DNA from: Maricaulis sp.
Lineage (GTDB): Bacteria > Pseudomonadota > Alphaproteobacteria > Caulobacterales > Maricaulaceae
Reading direction: 5' to 3'
Assembly (NCBI GenBank): GCA_002694345.1
Contig: NZLV01000214.1
Span: 1-13,363, forward strand
DNA: 13,363 bases
In this document: positions 4,509 through 13,129 of the stretch, one piece after another
Numbering within the stretch: position 1 is the first letter of the stretch
Layout of the letters: each line of letters begins with the position of its first letter
Notes under the pieces: generated by a model
Database searches by the model: none
What the model saw: the letters and a program-made list of their open reading frames with translations, nothing else
Told to the model about the DNA's origin: nothing
Program-made: the position numbers and the translations under genes

Positions 4509-7394
4509 ATGTCGGTGAAGAAAAACTTTCGCGAGCTCCTGCTTGTGACCACCGCGTGCGCCTTTTTCGCGGCGTGCGCAGATACGTCCATCTCCTCCCC
4601 GGGTAATGAAGACCTGGGCACGCCTCCCGGTGGTGGCGGCGGCGGTGGTGGTGGCGGAAGCCAGACCACGATCGATCTGATCCCGGCCGGCGGCTGCGGC
4701 ACCGGCTCGATCCGCGAAGCCTCGGTGACCAACGGCAATATCACGATCAATGCCTGCGAAATCACCGGCAACATCACCCAGGACACGGTGATCGCTCCGA
4801 ATGCCGGCGTGATCATCACCGGCCCGACCTTCGTCGGTCTGGATGACGGCTCGCAGCCGCAGAAGGATTTCCTGAACGCTGGCGGCACGCCGGTCACCCT
4901 GGAAATCGGCGCTGGCGCGACCCTGTTCGGTTCGGAAGGCTCCGACTACATCGTGGTCGCCCGCGGCTCGCGCATCGAAGCCGTCGGTACCGCCGACAGC
5001 CCGATCATCTTCACCTCGCGCTCTGACATCGAAGGCACGGTCGGTGCCAATGACAAAGGCCAGTGGGGCGGCATCGTGATCAATGGCCGCGCGCCGATCA
5101 ACGCCTGTACGGACGCCACGGCCGTCGGCGGTTCTGCCGATTGCGAAAAGTCCGGCGAAGGCTCCTCCGGCCTGTTCGGCGGCGACAACCCGGCCGACAG
5201 CTCGGGCATCCTGCGCTATGTCCAGGTCCGCTATGCCGGCTTCCTGGTGAACAATGAGGACGAGCTGAACGGTATCGCCTTCCAGGGTGTCGGTTCGGGC
5301 ACGGAAGTCGACTACATCCAGGTCCACAACAATGCCGATGACGGCGTCGAGATGTTCGGCGGCACGGTCGATCTGCGCCACATCGTGCTGACCGGCAATG
5401 ATGACGACTCGATGGACTACACCGATGGCTGGCGCGGCCGCGCCCAGTACGTGCTGGTCCAGCAGGGTCCGTCCGGTGACCAGGGCTTCGAGTTCGACAA
5501 CCGCGGCGGCAATGACACGGCGAACAATCTGGAGCCGCGCTCCAACCCGATGATCGCCAACTTCACCCTGATCGGTAACCGCAACGGCACCGGCTCCAAC
5601 GACAGTGACCAGGGCATGCTGATCCGTGAAGGTACGGCTGGCCGCCTCTATAACGGTATCGTTGTCGACTTCGGCGATGACTGTATCGACGTCGACCAGG
5701 ACGCCACCTTCGCCCGTATCGGCGCGGCGTCCGACGCGCTGGAAATCGAATCCGTCGCGCTCGACTGCCCGAACAATTTCGACGAAAGCTCGGGCGACCC
5801 GCTCGACCTGTCGGACTGGTTCCTGGCCCAGCCGAACAACCGCGCCTCCTCGGATGGCGACACCTACGCCAACACGATGACCGGTGTGTTCTCCGGCCCG
5901 GCCGAGCAGGCCGTCACGGCCTTCGACGCCAACGCCGTCGACAGCTGGTTTGAAGCCGCCGACTTCATCGGTGCCTTCGCTGATGATGAAACCTCCGCCT
6001 CGAACTGGGCCGCTGGCTGGACCTTCGACCTGTTCGAGGATCCGGGCTGCCCGACGGGCACGACGGAAAGCGCCGAGACGATCGACGGAAACCGCATCTG
6101 CCAGATCACCGGCAATGTCACCGCCGACCTGCGCCTGACCCGCGGTTCCATGTATGAGCTCGTCGGTCCGGTCTTCGTCGGTGTCGACCGCGGCGCCGAT
6201 CCGGCCAGCCCGCTGCCGTCCGGCATCGAGGCCACGCTGACGATCGACCCGGGTGTCACCGTCTTCGGTTCCTCCGGCTCCGACTACATCGTGGTCGCCC
6301 GCGGTTCGGAAATCCGCTCCAACGGTACGGCCACGGCTCCGGTGATCTTCACCGCCCGCGCCGATGTCGAAGGTACGGCCGGCATCAACACCAAGGGTCA
6401 GTGGGGCGGTCTCGTCCTGAACGGCCGCGCACCGATCAATGCCTGTACGGACGCCACGGCGACCGGCGGCACGGTGGATTGCGAGAAGTCCGGTGAAGGC
6501 TCTTCCGGCCTGTTCGGTGGCGCCACGGTGGACGATACGTCCGGCTCCATCACCTACACCCAGGTCCGCTTCGCCGGCTTCCTGGTGAACAATGAGGACG
6601 AGCTGAACGGCATCGCCTTCCAGGGCGTCGGTTCCAACACCTTCGTCGACTACGTCCAGGTCCACAACAATGCCGATGACGGCGTCGAAATGTTCGGCGG
6701 CACGGTCGATCTGCGCCACCTGGTGCTGACCGGCAATGACGACGACAGCATGGACTACACGGATGGCTGGCGTGGCCGCGCCCAGTTCGTGCTCGTGGCC
6801 CAAGGCGCTTCCGGCGACCAGGGCTTCGAGTTCGACAACCGCGGCGGCAATGACACGGCGAACAACCGTCAACCGCGCGCCAACCCGATGATCTCGAACT
6901 TCACGCTGGTGGGTAACCGCAACGGCGCCGGTTCGAACGACAGTGACCAGGGCATGCTGATCCGTGAAGGTACGGCCGGCCGCCTGTTCAACGGCATCGT
7001 CGTGGACTTCGGGGATGACTGTATCGACGTCGACCAGGACGCCACCTTTGCCCGCATCGGTGCCGCCTCCGACTCGCTGGAAATCCAGTCGGTCGCCCTC
7101 GATTGCGTGAACAATTTCGACGAAAGCTCGGGCGACCCGCTCGACCTGTCGGATTGGTTCCTGGCCCAGCCGAACAACCGTGCGTCCTCGGATGGCGACA
7201 CCTACGCCAACACGATGACGGGTTCGGGCTTCTTCTCCGGTCAGTCGGGCATCATCCCGGGGACCAACGAGATCGCCCTGACCGCCACGGACGTGAACGC
7301 CATGGATAGCTGGTTCGTCGATGTCGACTATGTCGGCGCCGTCGAGGACGCCAACGACACCTGGTACCAGGGCTGGACCTACCAGCCGCAATAG
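4509..7394 (+). CDS. Duplicated cysteine-rich surface lipoprotein, partner of TonB-dependent receptor
   Basis: A 961-residue protein with a lipoprotein signal: Lys-rich start, hydrophobic stretch, then FAAC with acyl-Cys at 23 and no Asp at +2, which suggests an outer-membrane fate. After PP (39-40) comes a run of ten glycines (41-50), then two homologous halves (about 63-510 and 513-961) at a constant offset of 446 residues from 140 to 459. Each half has the same landmarks: DYIVVARGS, QWGG(I/L)V, NNEDELNGIAFQGVGS, HNNADDGVEMFGGTVDLRH, TDGWRGRAQ, DQGFEFDNRGGNDTANN and DDCIDVDQDATFARIGAASD. The recurring short beta-strand/Gly-Asn turns suggest a right-handed parallel beta-helix, and the many Asp residues could bind calcium. 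Six cysteines per half are conserved (63, 83, 200, 212, 392, 420; 514, 531, 646, 658, 838, 866), suggesting three disulfides each. Similar lipoproteins are found in marine bacteria next to receptors like the one that follows. GGGGG 6 bases before ATG is a modest ribosome site. The ligand is unknown. Confidence 0.88.
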   Translation: MSVKKNFRELLLVTTACAFFAACADTSISSPGNEDLGTPPGGGGGGGGGGSQTTIDLIPAGGCGTGSIREASVTNGNITINACEITGNITQDTVIAPNAGVIITGPTFVGLDDGSQPQKDFLNAGGTPVTLEIGAGATLFGSEGSDYIVVARGSRIEAVGTADSPIIFTSRSDIEGTVGANDKGQWGGIVINGRAPINACTDATAVGGSADCEKSGEGSSGLFGGDNPADSSGILRYVQVRYAGFLVNNEDELNGIAFQGVGSGTEVDYIQVHNNADDGVEMFGGTVDLRHIVLTGNDDDSMDYTDGWRGRAQYVLVQQGPSGDQGFEFDNRGGNDTANNLEPRSNPMIANFTLIGNRNGTGSNDSDQGMLIREGTAGRLYNGIVVDFGDDCIDVDQDATFARIGAASDALEIESVALDCPNNFDESSGDPLDLSDWFLAQPNNRASSDGDTYANTMTGVFSGPAEQAVTAFDANAVDSWFEAADFIGAFADDETSASNWAAGWTFDLFEDPGCPTGTTESAETIDGNRICQITGNVTADLRLTRGSMYELVGPVFVGVDRGADPASPLPSGIEATLTIDPGVTVFGSSGSDYIVVARGSEIRSNGTATAPVIFTARADVEGTAGINTKGQWGGLVLNGRAPINACTDATATGGTVDCEKSGEGSSGLFGGATVDDTSGSITYTQVRFAGFLVNNEDELNGIAFQGVGSNTFVDYVQVHNNADDGVEMFGGTVDLRHLVLTGNDDDSMDYTDGWRGRAQFVLVAQGASGDQGFEFDNRGGNDTANNRQPRANPMISNFTLVGNRNGAGSNDSDQGMLIREGTAGRLFNGIVVDFGDDCIDVDQDATFARIGAASDSLEIQSVALDCVNNFDESSGDPLDLSDWFLAQPNNRASSDGDTYANTMTGSGFFSGQSGIIPGTNEIALTATDVNAMDSWFVDVDYVGAVEDANDTWYQGWTYQPQ
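4926..5885 (+). repeat. Intragenic duplication, unit A core
   Basis: Codons 140-459 of the lipoprotein gene align without gaps to codons 586-905 (6264-7223), an offset of 1338 bases. Long stretches are identical at DNA level, for example the 24 bases from 5608 (GACAGTGACCAGGGCATGCT onward) and the block around 5682-5707. Weaker similarity extends to about 4695 on the left and to about 6032 on the right. Confidence 0.9.
6264..7223 (+). repeat. Intragenic duplication, unit B core
   Basis: Second copy of the 4926-5885 unit. Differences are mostly silent third-position changes, with a few conservative replacements (for example YVLVQQG versus FVLVAQG, LRHIVL versus LRHLVL). This indicates a tandem duplication kept under purifying selection or partly homogenised by recombination. 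Confidence 0.9.
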
Positions 7395-7410
7395 CAACGC
7401 AGCGCCTTGC

Positions 7411-7437
7411 CGCCCGGGTGGTTCCGCCACCCGGGCG
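7411..7437. promoter_or_regulatory. Strong stem-loop between lipoprotein and receptor genes
   Basis: CGCCCGGGTGG (7411-7421) and CCACCCGGGCG (7427-7437) form a perfect 11-bp stem with a 5-base loop, 16 bases after the lipoprotein stop. No T-run follows, so full termination is unlikely. It more plausibly protects the 3' end of the lipoprotein message or attenuates read-through, giving more lipoprotein than receptor. Confidence 0.6.
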
Positions 7438-7462
7438 CGCGGTGAGGTTCTCTCGCAGTCTC

Positions 7463-10147
7463 ATGGTGATGAAGATGAAAACCAATCGAATCGCACTCTC
7501 GGCTGCGTTGCTGGCGTCCACGACGCTTGTTCCCGTAGCCGCCTTCGCGCAGGACACGACCTCGTCCGAGCCCGAAGACGTCATCCAGGTTCGCTACCAG
7601 TACATCCCGGACGACCGTCGCGTGACGTCGGAAGTGTCCGCGGCCCTGTCCATCGGCGATCTGGAAACCACTGGCGACTCTGACCTGGCTGCGGCCCTGG
7701 TCCGGGTGACCGGCCTGTCGACCACGAACGGCAAGTTCGTCGTCGTCCGTGGCCTCAATGAACGCTATTCCAACACGCTGCTGAACGGCTCTCCCATGCC
7801 GTCGCCGGAACCTTTCCGCCGCGCAGCGCCGCTCGACATCTTCCCGACCAATGTTCTCTCGAACGTGCTGGTCCAGAAGACCTTCTCGCCGGAATTCCCG
7901 GGTGAGTTCGGTGGCGGTGTCGTCGGTGTGGAAACCGCCAACCTGCCGGATGACACCTTTCTGACGATCGGTGTCGGCGGCAGTTTCGACACGGTGACCA
8001 CGGGCAATCGCGGCCTGACTTATGCCGGTTCCGACACGGACTGGCTGGGTTATGATGACGGCCTGCGCGACCTGCCGACCGAGATCGCCTCGATCTGGCA
8101 AACCTCGCGGATCGGCAACAATCTGCCGGCCGACCAGCAGCAGGCCATCGGCCGCTCCCTGGTCAATTCGGAACTCTGGGTGCTGCAGAATGTCGATGTC
8201 GACGCCAATGGCGATATCGATATCTCGGCCGGTGACCGGTTTGATTTCGACGGCTTCTCGCTCGGCGTGATCGCGGCGGGTTCCTACGCCAATTCCTGGA
8301 CCACCCGCGAGGGTATCCGCGGCCGCGCCGGCATCGACGGCACGTCCGCCCGCTATGTCAACGGCCCGGCCAATGCCGACCGGACCGATGTCGTGGCCGA
8401 TCCGGCCGATGCCGAGAACAACTTCATCGGCACGGAAAACACGATCGACGTGTCGGGCATGATCTCGGTCGGGATCGACTGGTATAATGACCACGAGATC
8501 AACTTCCTCTCCATGGCCCTGCGCTCGACCTCCAAAGAGGCCCGCTCGCAGACCGAATACAATGCCGGCGCCAATGGCGTGTTCCAGACCGACAGCACGG
8601 AATGGTTCGAACGCCAGGTCCTGTTCAACCAGCTTTCGGGCGAGCACACGTTCGAATTCCTGGGTGATCTGGCCCTCGACTGGCGCCTGTCCGACGCCAC
8701 CGCGACCCGCGATGCGCCGTACCAGCGTTCCTACATCTACGAGTACACGCCGCTCGGTCTGCAGTATGGCGGCAATGTCGCCGACAACCGGACGTCCTTC
8801 TCGGAGATCGAGGACAATACGCAGGATGCCGGTTTCGACCTGGAACTGCCGATCACCCTGGCGGGCATGGATGTCGAGCTGAAGGCCGGTGCCTCTGTCA
8901 CCAGCCGCGAGCGGACGGCCTACACGCGGACCTTCTCCTTCGAGCAGGGCGGTATCGGCCTGCCGCAGGATCTGCGCTTCAGCCGGATCGACTACATCTT
9001 CGCCAACCAGAACATCGTCGACGAGCGCCTGCGCCTCGTGGAGACCGGTGGTCTGACCTTCCCGGAAGCCTATGAGGGCCGGATGAATGTCCGCGCCTAC
9101 TATGCCGGCGCCGATATCGCGATCAACGACTTCGTCCGGGCCGCTGTCGGCGCCCGTTTCGAAGACGGCGTCCAGAAGGTGGATACCTTCCCCTTCCCGC
9201 CGAACTCGCGTGATACCGGCCTGCTGGAGACGCGGATCGAAGAGGATTATGTCCTCCCGGCCGTGACCCTGACCTGGACGTTTGCGGACAATCTGCAGCT
9301 CCGGACGGGTTACTCGCAATCGATCGCCCGCCCGCAATTCCGCGAGCTGGCCTTCGCCGAGTTCTTCAACACGGACACCGACCAGCGCTTCCAGGGCAAC
9401 CCGTATCTCGTGAACACCGAGATCGAGAGCTATGACGCCCGTCTGGAATACTATTTCGGCCGCGAGGAATTCGTGACCGCAGGCGTGTTCTACAAGGTTC
9501 TGGAAAACCCGATCGAGGAATACATCCTGCCGACGGGTGACAGCCTGGGCACCAGCTTCATCAATGCTCCGGAAGCTACGCTGACGGGTATCGAGCTGGA
9601 ATACGAGAAGGTCTTCGACTTCTCCGGCCGGTTTGACGGTCCGTTCTTCAATGACCGCGAATGGTTCATCAAGACGAACTACACCTACATCCAGTCGGAA
9701 GTGTCGGCTGACGGTACGGTGACGATCGCCCAGGGGGCCTTTGGCCAGCCGACGGCGAACGTGCTGAATGCTGCCGGCTTCATCCAGGATGGCCGGGCCC
9801 TCCAGGGTCAGTCGGAACACCTGTTCAACCTGCAGGTCGGTTTCGAAACCTTCGACGGCCGGGCTCGCGGTGCGCTGCTGTACAACTATACCGGCGAACG
9901 CTCCCGCGCTGTGGCTGACCTCAACACGAACAGCCCGGAAATCATGGAACAGGTCCCCAGCTCGCTGGACTTCGTCTACAGCCGCACGGTTGAGATGGCG
10001 AATGCCGACTGGGATCTGGGCTTCTCGGTGCGCAACATCATGGGCAGCGATTACGAAGCCACCCAGAGCGCCGGCGATGCCACGGTCGCGGTCGACACCT
10101 ATGATGTCGGCACGTCCTTCAGCATCTCCATCAGCCGTTCCTGGTAA
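7463..10147 (+). CDS. TonB-dependent outer-membrane receptor
   Basis: About 894 residues from the chosen ATG (alternatives at 7469 and 7475; the frame also stays open back to a GTG at 7418 inside the hairpin, which I reject). A signal peptide is evident, with the hydrophobic run ALLASTTLVPVAAFAQ and cleavage near AFA-QD (about residue 29). EDVIQV (38-43) is a plausible TonB box. The plug follows (about 45-165) with KFVVVRGLNERYSNTLLNGS (91-110), PLDIFPTNVLSNVLVQKT (123-140) and FPGEFGGGVVGVET (145-158), all classic plug motifs. The remainder alternates aromatic-rich strands as in a 22-stranded barrel, and the last residues FSISISRSW end in an aromatic residue as BAM substrates do. The plug resembles sphingomonad-type receptors that sit next to beta-helix lipoproteins like the upstream one; only 68 bases separate the two genes. 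Substrate cannot be read from sequence; there is no extra N-terminal signalling domain or adjacent sigma/anti-sigma pair. Confidence 0.93.
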   Translation: MVMKMKTNRIALSAALLASTTLVPVAAFAQDTTSSEPEDVIQVRYQYIPDDRRVTSEVSAALSIGDLETTGDSDLAAALVRVTGLSTTNGKFVVVRGLNERYSNTLLNGSPMPSPEPFRRAAPLDIFPTNVLSNVLVQKTFSPEFPGEFGGGVVGVETANLPDDTFLTIGVGGSFDTVTTGNRGLTYAGSDTDWLGYDDGLRDLPTEIASIWQTSRIGNNLPADQQQAIGRSLVNSELWVLQNVDVDANGDIDISAGDRFDFDGFSLGVIAAGSYANSWTTREGIRGRAGIDGTSARYVNGPANADRTDVVADPADAENNFIGTENTIDVSGMISVGIDWYNDHEINFLSMALRSTSKEARSQTEYNAGANGVFQTDSTEWFERQVLFNQLSGEHTFEFLGDLALDWRLSDATATRDAPYQRSYIYEYTPLGLQYGGNVADNRTSFSEIEDNTQDAGFDLELPITLAGMDVELKAGASVTSRERTAYTRTFSFEQGGIGLPQDLRFSRIDYIFANQNIVDERLRLVETGGLTFPEAYEGRMNVRAYYAGADIAINDFVRAAVGARFEDGVQKVDTFPFPPNSRDTGLLETRIEEDYVLPAVTLTWTFADNLQLRTGYSQSIARPQFRELAFAEFFNTDTDQRFQGNPYLVNTEIESYDARLEYYFGREEFVTAGVFYKVLENPIEEYILPTGDSLGTSFINAPEATLTGIELEYEKVFDFSGRFDGPFFNDREWFIKTNYTYIQSEVSADGTVTIAQGAFGQPTANVLNAAGFIQDGRALQGQSEHLFNLQVGFETFDGRARGALLYNYTGERSRAVADLNTNSPEIMEQVPSSLDFVYSRTVEMANADWDLGFSVRNIMGSDYEATQSAGDATVAVDTYDVGTSFSISISRSW

Positions 10148-10160
10148 GTCAATTCCGCGA

Positions 10161-10186
10161 CGGGGCGGGCCTTCGGGCCCGCCCCG
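10161..10186 (+). terminator. GC-rich UUCG hairpin after the receptor gene
   Basis: CGGGGCGGGCC (10161-10171) and GGCCCGCCCCG (10176-10186) form a perfect 11-bp stem capped by a TTCG tetraloop, 13 bases after the receptor stop codon. The downstream tail (CTGCAATCG) lacks a T-run. Position and stability fit the end of the lipoprotein-receptor operon, but efficiency is uncertain. Confidence 0.6.
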
Positions 10187-10228
10187 CTGCAATCGTCACA
10201 CGAATATTCCCGAAACGTCGCAAAACTG

Positions 10229-10241
10229 ACGTGGGCCACGT
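10229..10241. promoter_or_regulatory. Palindrome ACGTGG-G-CCACGT ahead of gspC, candidate operator
   Basis: A perfect 6+1+6 palindrome about 85 bases before the gspC start, flanked on each side by a TCGCAAA string (about 10218-10224 and 10245-10250). It lies where the promoter of the secretion operon should be. No convincing -35/-10 pair could be picked. Confidence 0.3.
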
Positions 10242-10325
10242 GTATCGCAAACCCGTCTCCCGGTGGTGTGCCGGCCGTTTCGGTATCGGACGCCTGTCGG
10301 GACCCAGGGGACGGACGGCGGCACC

Positions 10326-11171
10326 ATGACCGAAGCCATGAACAGGACGAGGGGCGTTGAGCGCGGCATGCCGCGACCGGTCCGTCTGGGCATCGGTCTG
10401 CTCGAACTGGCCCTGCTGGCCGCACTCACCTTCATTCTTGCGCGTCTGATCTGGCTCGTCGTCTTCGGCGCCAGCGCTTCCGATTTTCAACAGGACGCCG
10501 GGGGCAACCGGTTCGCCTCGCGCGCGCCGGCCTATGTCGCCGACCTGTCGCGCCTGCGGGATGGCAGCGTGTTCGCCGACCGCCGCAGCGGCCAGCCGGC
10601 TGTTACCGCCGACCGGGCACCGGTCCAGGAAACCCAGCTCAATCTCACCCTGCGTGGCATTCGCCGCGGCGCGACGCCGGATGCGGGCGGGGCCATCATC
10701 CAGACGCCGGACAACCGGCAGCGCTTCTTCGCCGCCGGCCAGCCCATCCTGGACGGGGTGAGCCTGGAAGAAGTGCATGTCGATCATGTCCTGATTGATC
10801 GCCGTGGTGTCATCGAGTCCCTCTATCTGCGTGACGAGGACAATGCTGCCCCGCGCCAGGGCGCCCGCCAGCCGGCGGCCGTTTCCGGCGTGTCCGCAAG
10901 AGCGGGCCAGACCCTTGAAGGCCTGTTCCGGGCCGAGCCGGTGAGGGAAAACGGACAACTCACCGGCTACCGGATTGCGGAGGGCCGCCCGGCCATTCTC
11001 GCAGCCCTGGGTGTCCGCGACGGTGATGTCCTGACGGCCATCAATGACCGCCCGGTGTCGGAGATTTCCGATCTGGGCGCCGAATTCGCTCGGCTGCGGG
11101 GGGAAGACCGCGTCGCCTTGACCATCAACCGGGGCGGTCTGCCCCTCAGTGTGCAAGTGGAACTGCCCTGA
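10326..11171 (+). CDS. gspC: Type II secretion system inner-membrane component GspC
   Basis: About 281 residues from ATG at 10326; an upstream frame to 10263 is ignored because it lies in promoter DNA. GspC links the inner-membrane platform to the secretin. Layout: short cytoplasmic N-terminus, one transmembrane helix (about 22-47), a periplasmic linker, the HR domain (about 101-168) with LNLTLRGI at 105-112 followed by AIIQTPDNRQRFFAAGQPI at 123-141, and a C-terminal PDZ domain (about 205-280) with LGVRDGDVLTAIND at 228-241. Length and domain order are normal for GspC with a PDZ. Its TGA overlaps the gspD ATG by one base (TGATG), so it leads a translationally coupled operon. It begins about 140 bases after the receptor operon hairpin and probably has its own promoter. 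Confidence 0.9.
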   Translation: MTEAMNRTRGVERGMPRPVRLGIGLLELALLAALTFILARLIWLVVFGASASDFQQDAGGNRFASRAPAYVADLSRLRDGSVFADRRSGQPAVTADRAPVQETQLNLTLRGIRRGATPDAGGAIIQTPDNRQRFFAAGQPILDGVSLEEVHVDHVLIDRRGVIESLYLRDEDNAAPRQGARQPAAVSGVSARAGQTLEGLFRAEPVRENGQLTGYRIAEGRPAILAALGVRDGDVLTAINDRPVSEISDLGAEFARLRGEDRVALTINRGGLPLSVQVELP

Positions 11172-13129
11172 TGCGTGATCTCATCCAACGCCTGACCGCT
11201 GCGATGCTGGCGCTGGCGCTCGCCCTGCTCCCCGTTCTCGCTGTCAGCGGGCCGGCGCAGGCGCAGGACCAGGTGGTGAATTTCAACCAGGCTGAAATCC
11301 AGGCCGTGATCGATGATGTGTCGGCCGTCACCGGCTATACTTTCATCGTTGATCCCGATGTGCGCGGCCGGGTCACGATCACCTCGCAGACCCCGCTGAC
11401 CACCGACCAGTATTTCCAGGTCTTCCTGTCGACCATGCGCGTGCACGGCTTTGCCGTCGTGCCGACCGCGTCCGGTGCCTACCAGATCGTGCCGGAACAG
11501 GCCGGGGCGCGGACGTCCAGCCCGGTCAATGCCAATGTCCGCGGCGACCAGTATGTGACCGCCGTGGTGCGTCTCAATCATGCCGGGACGCGCGATGCGC
11601 TGAGCGTGGTGCGCCCGATGGTGTCGCAGACCGGTTTCGTGAATGCGGCCGAGGACGGCAATGTCCTGGTGATCGTGGACTATGCGGAGAATGTCAGCCG
11701 CATCCGCCAGGTCCTGCGTGATCTGGATCGTGACACGTCCGTGGTGGAAATGGTGGAGCTGGACAATGTCTCTGCCGCCGAGATGACCCGCATCCTGCAG
11801 GCCATGCGCAGCCGCGCTTCGGCCGGCGAGGACGACACGGTGTTCAACGTCACCATCGCCCCGATCCCGGCCTCGAACACGGTGATCCTGCGCGGCAACC
11901 GGGAAGCGGTGAACGAGATGGTGTCGCTGATCCGCCGCGTCGACGGGGTCAGCCGGTCCAGCCAGGGCTTCCGGGTGATCTATCTCAATCATGCCGATGG
12001 TGAGGACCTGCTGCCGATCCTGGAACAGGTGGTGGACACGCTGTCGGAAGCGGAAGGCGTCTCGCGCCGTCCCTCCGTCTCCTATCACGCGCCGACCAAT
12101 GCGCTGGTGATCAATGCCGATCCGGACGTGCAGCGGGAAATGGAACTGGTGATCCGCCAGCTCGACATCCGCCGCCCGCAAGTCCTGGTCGAGGGCATCA
12201 TCGTGGAAATGTCCGACACGGTGGCGCAGGAACTGGGTGTCCAGATGCTGCTGGCCGGGGGCGAGGGCGACACGCCGCTGGCGATGACCCGTTTCGGCTC
12301 CAACACGCCGGACCTCCTCGCGCTGACCGGGGCGATCGCCTCGCCGGGCGATGATGACAGCGCCTTCAACGAGACGCTGCGCACGACGGCCCTGAATTCC
12401 CTGCTCGGGGCGAGCGGCGGCACGCTCGGCTTTGGCGGCCAGAATTCCAGCGGCAATCTGTTCGGCCTGGTGCTCAATGCGGTGGAAAGCGATGTGAATT
12501 CCAACGTGCTGGCCACGCCCTCCATCCTGGCCATGGACAATGAGGAAGCCTCCTTCCTGTCCGGCCAGGAAATCCCGGTCACGACGGGCGAAGTGCTCAG
12601 CGCCGACAACACCAATCCCTTCCGCACGGTGAACCGCCAGGAAGTGGGGGTGCGCCTGGTGGTGCGGCCGCAGATCACCGAGGGCAATACGGTGCGCCTG
12701 CTGATCGAGCAGGAAGTCTCTTCCGTCGCCGGGGCCGTGACCGCCGGCAGTTCCGACCTGATCACCAACAAGCGTTCGGTGAACACCACGGTGCTGGCCG
12801 ACAATGGCGAGATCATCGTGCTGGGCGGTCTGATCCAGCAGGACGAGAATGACACCGTGTCCGGCGTGCCGGGCCTGTCCCGCGTGCCGGGCGTGGGCCG
12901 CCTGTTCCGCTCGGAAGGCACCGAACAGCGCCGCACCAATCTCATGGTCTTCATCCGTCCGACCATCATCCGCGACGAGGCGGACATGCGGGCGGTGACG
13001 GCCAATCGCTATGACTATATCCGCAACCAGCAGGTCCAGGGCTCCGAGACCGGAACCAGCTCGCTGGAAGCCATCGTCGAGATGATGATGACGCAGACCG
13101 GGCAGGGTGAAGCCGCGAATGGCGAGTGA
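11171..13129 (+). CDS. gspD: Type II secretion system outer-membrane secretin GspD
   Basis: 652 residues forming the multimeric outer-membrane channel through which folded periplasmic proteins leave. A Sec signal peptide (1-31, cleavage after GPAQA) is followed by N0 (about 34-108, starting VVNFNQAEIQAVIDDVSAVT), N1 (about 126-190, YVTAVVRLNHA), N2 (about 191-258, VVEMVELDNVSAAEM), N3 (about 266-333) and the secretin domain (about 337-600) with RRPQVLVEGIIVEM, LATPSILAMDN, SGQEIPV and the terminal VPGLSRVPGVGRLFR (566-580) and MVFIRP (592-597). The last ~45 residues carry no obvious pilotin-binding S-domain signature. The gene overlaps gspC by 1 base and gspE by 11 bases. Type IV pilus PilQ is excluded by domain order and by the neighbours. 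Confidence 0.96.
   Translation: MRDLIQRLTAAMLALALALLPVLAVSGPAQAQDQVVNFNQAEIQAVIDDVSAVTGYTFIVDPDVRGRVTITSQTPLTTDQYFQVFLSTMRVHGFAVVPTASGAYQIVPEQAGARTSSPVNANVRGDQYVTAVVRLNHAGTRDALSVVRPMVSQTGFVNAAEDGNVLVIVDYAENVSRIRQVLRDLDRDTSVVEMVELDNVSAAEMTRILQAMRSRASAGEDDTVFNVTIAPIPASNTVILRGNREAVNEMVSLIRRVDGVSRSSQGFRVIYLNHADGEDLLPILEQVVDTLSEAEGVSRRPSVSYHAPTNALVINADPDVQREMELVIRQLDIRRPQVLVEGIIVEMSDTVAQELGVQMLLAGGEGDTPLAMTRFGSNTPDLLALTGAIASPGDDDSAFNETLRTTALNSLLGASGGTLGFGGQNSSGNLFGLVLNAVESDVNSNVLATPSILAMDNEEASFLSGQEIPVTTGEVLSADNTNPFRTVNRQEVGVRLVVRPQITEGNTVRLLIEQEVSSVAGAVTAGSSDLITNKRSVNTTVLADNGEIIVLGGLIQQDENDTVSGVPGLSRVPGVGRLFRSEGTEQRRTNLMVFIRPTIIRDEADMRAVTANRYDYIRNQQVQGSETGTSSLEAIVEMMMTQTGQGEAANGE

Noticed and set aside
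4506..7430. A stop-free frame of more than 900 codons antisense to the lipoprotein gene.
   Set aside because: It mirrors GC-rich codon use of the sense gene (low-complexity Ala/Val/Asp/Gly/Arg protein, internal duplication copied from the sense strand), and has no ribosome site or family resemblance.
7379..10192. A stop-free frame of more than 900 codons antisense to the receptor gene.
   Set aside because: Same composition effect; the sense strand has a signal peptide, plug and barrel motifs, the antisense product has nothing recognisable.
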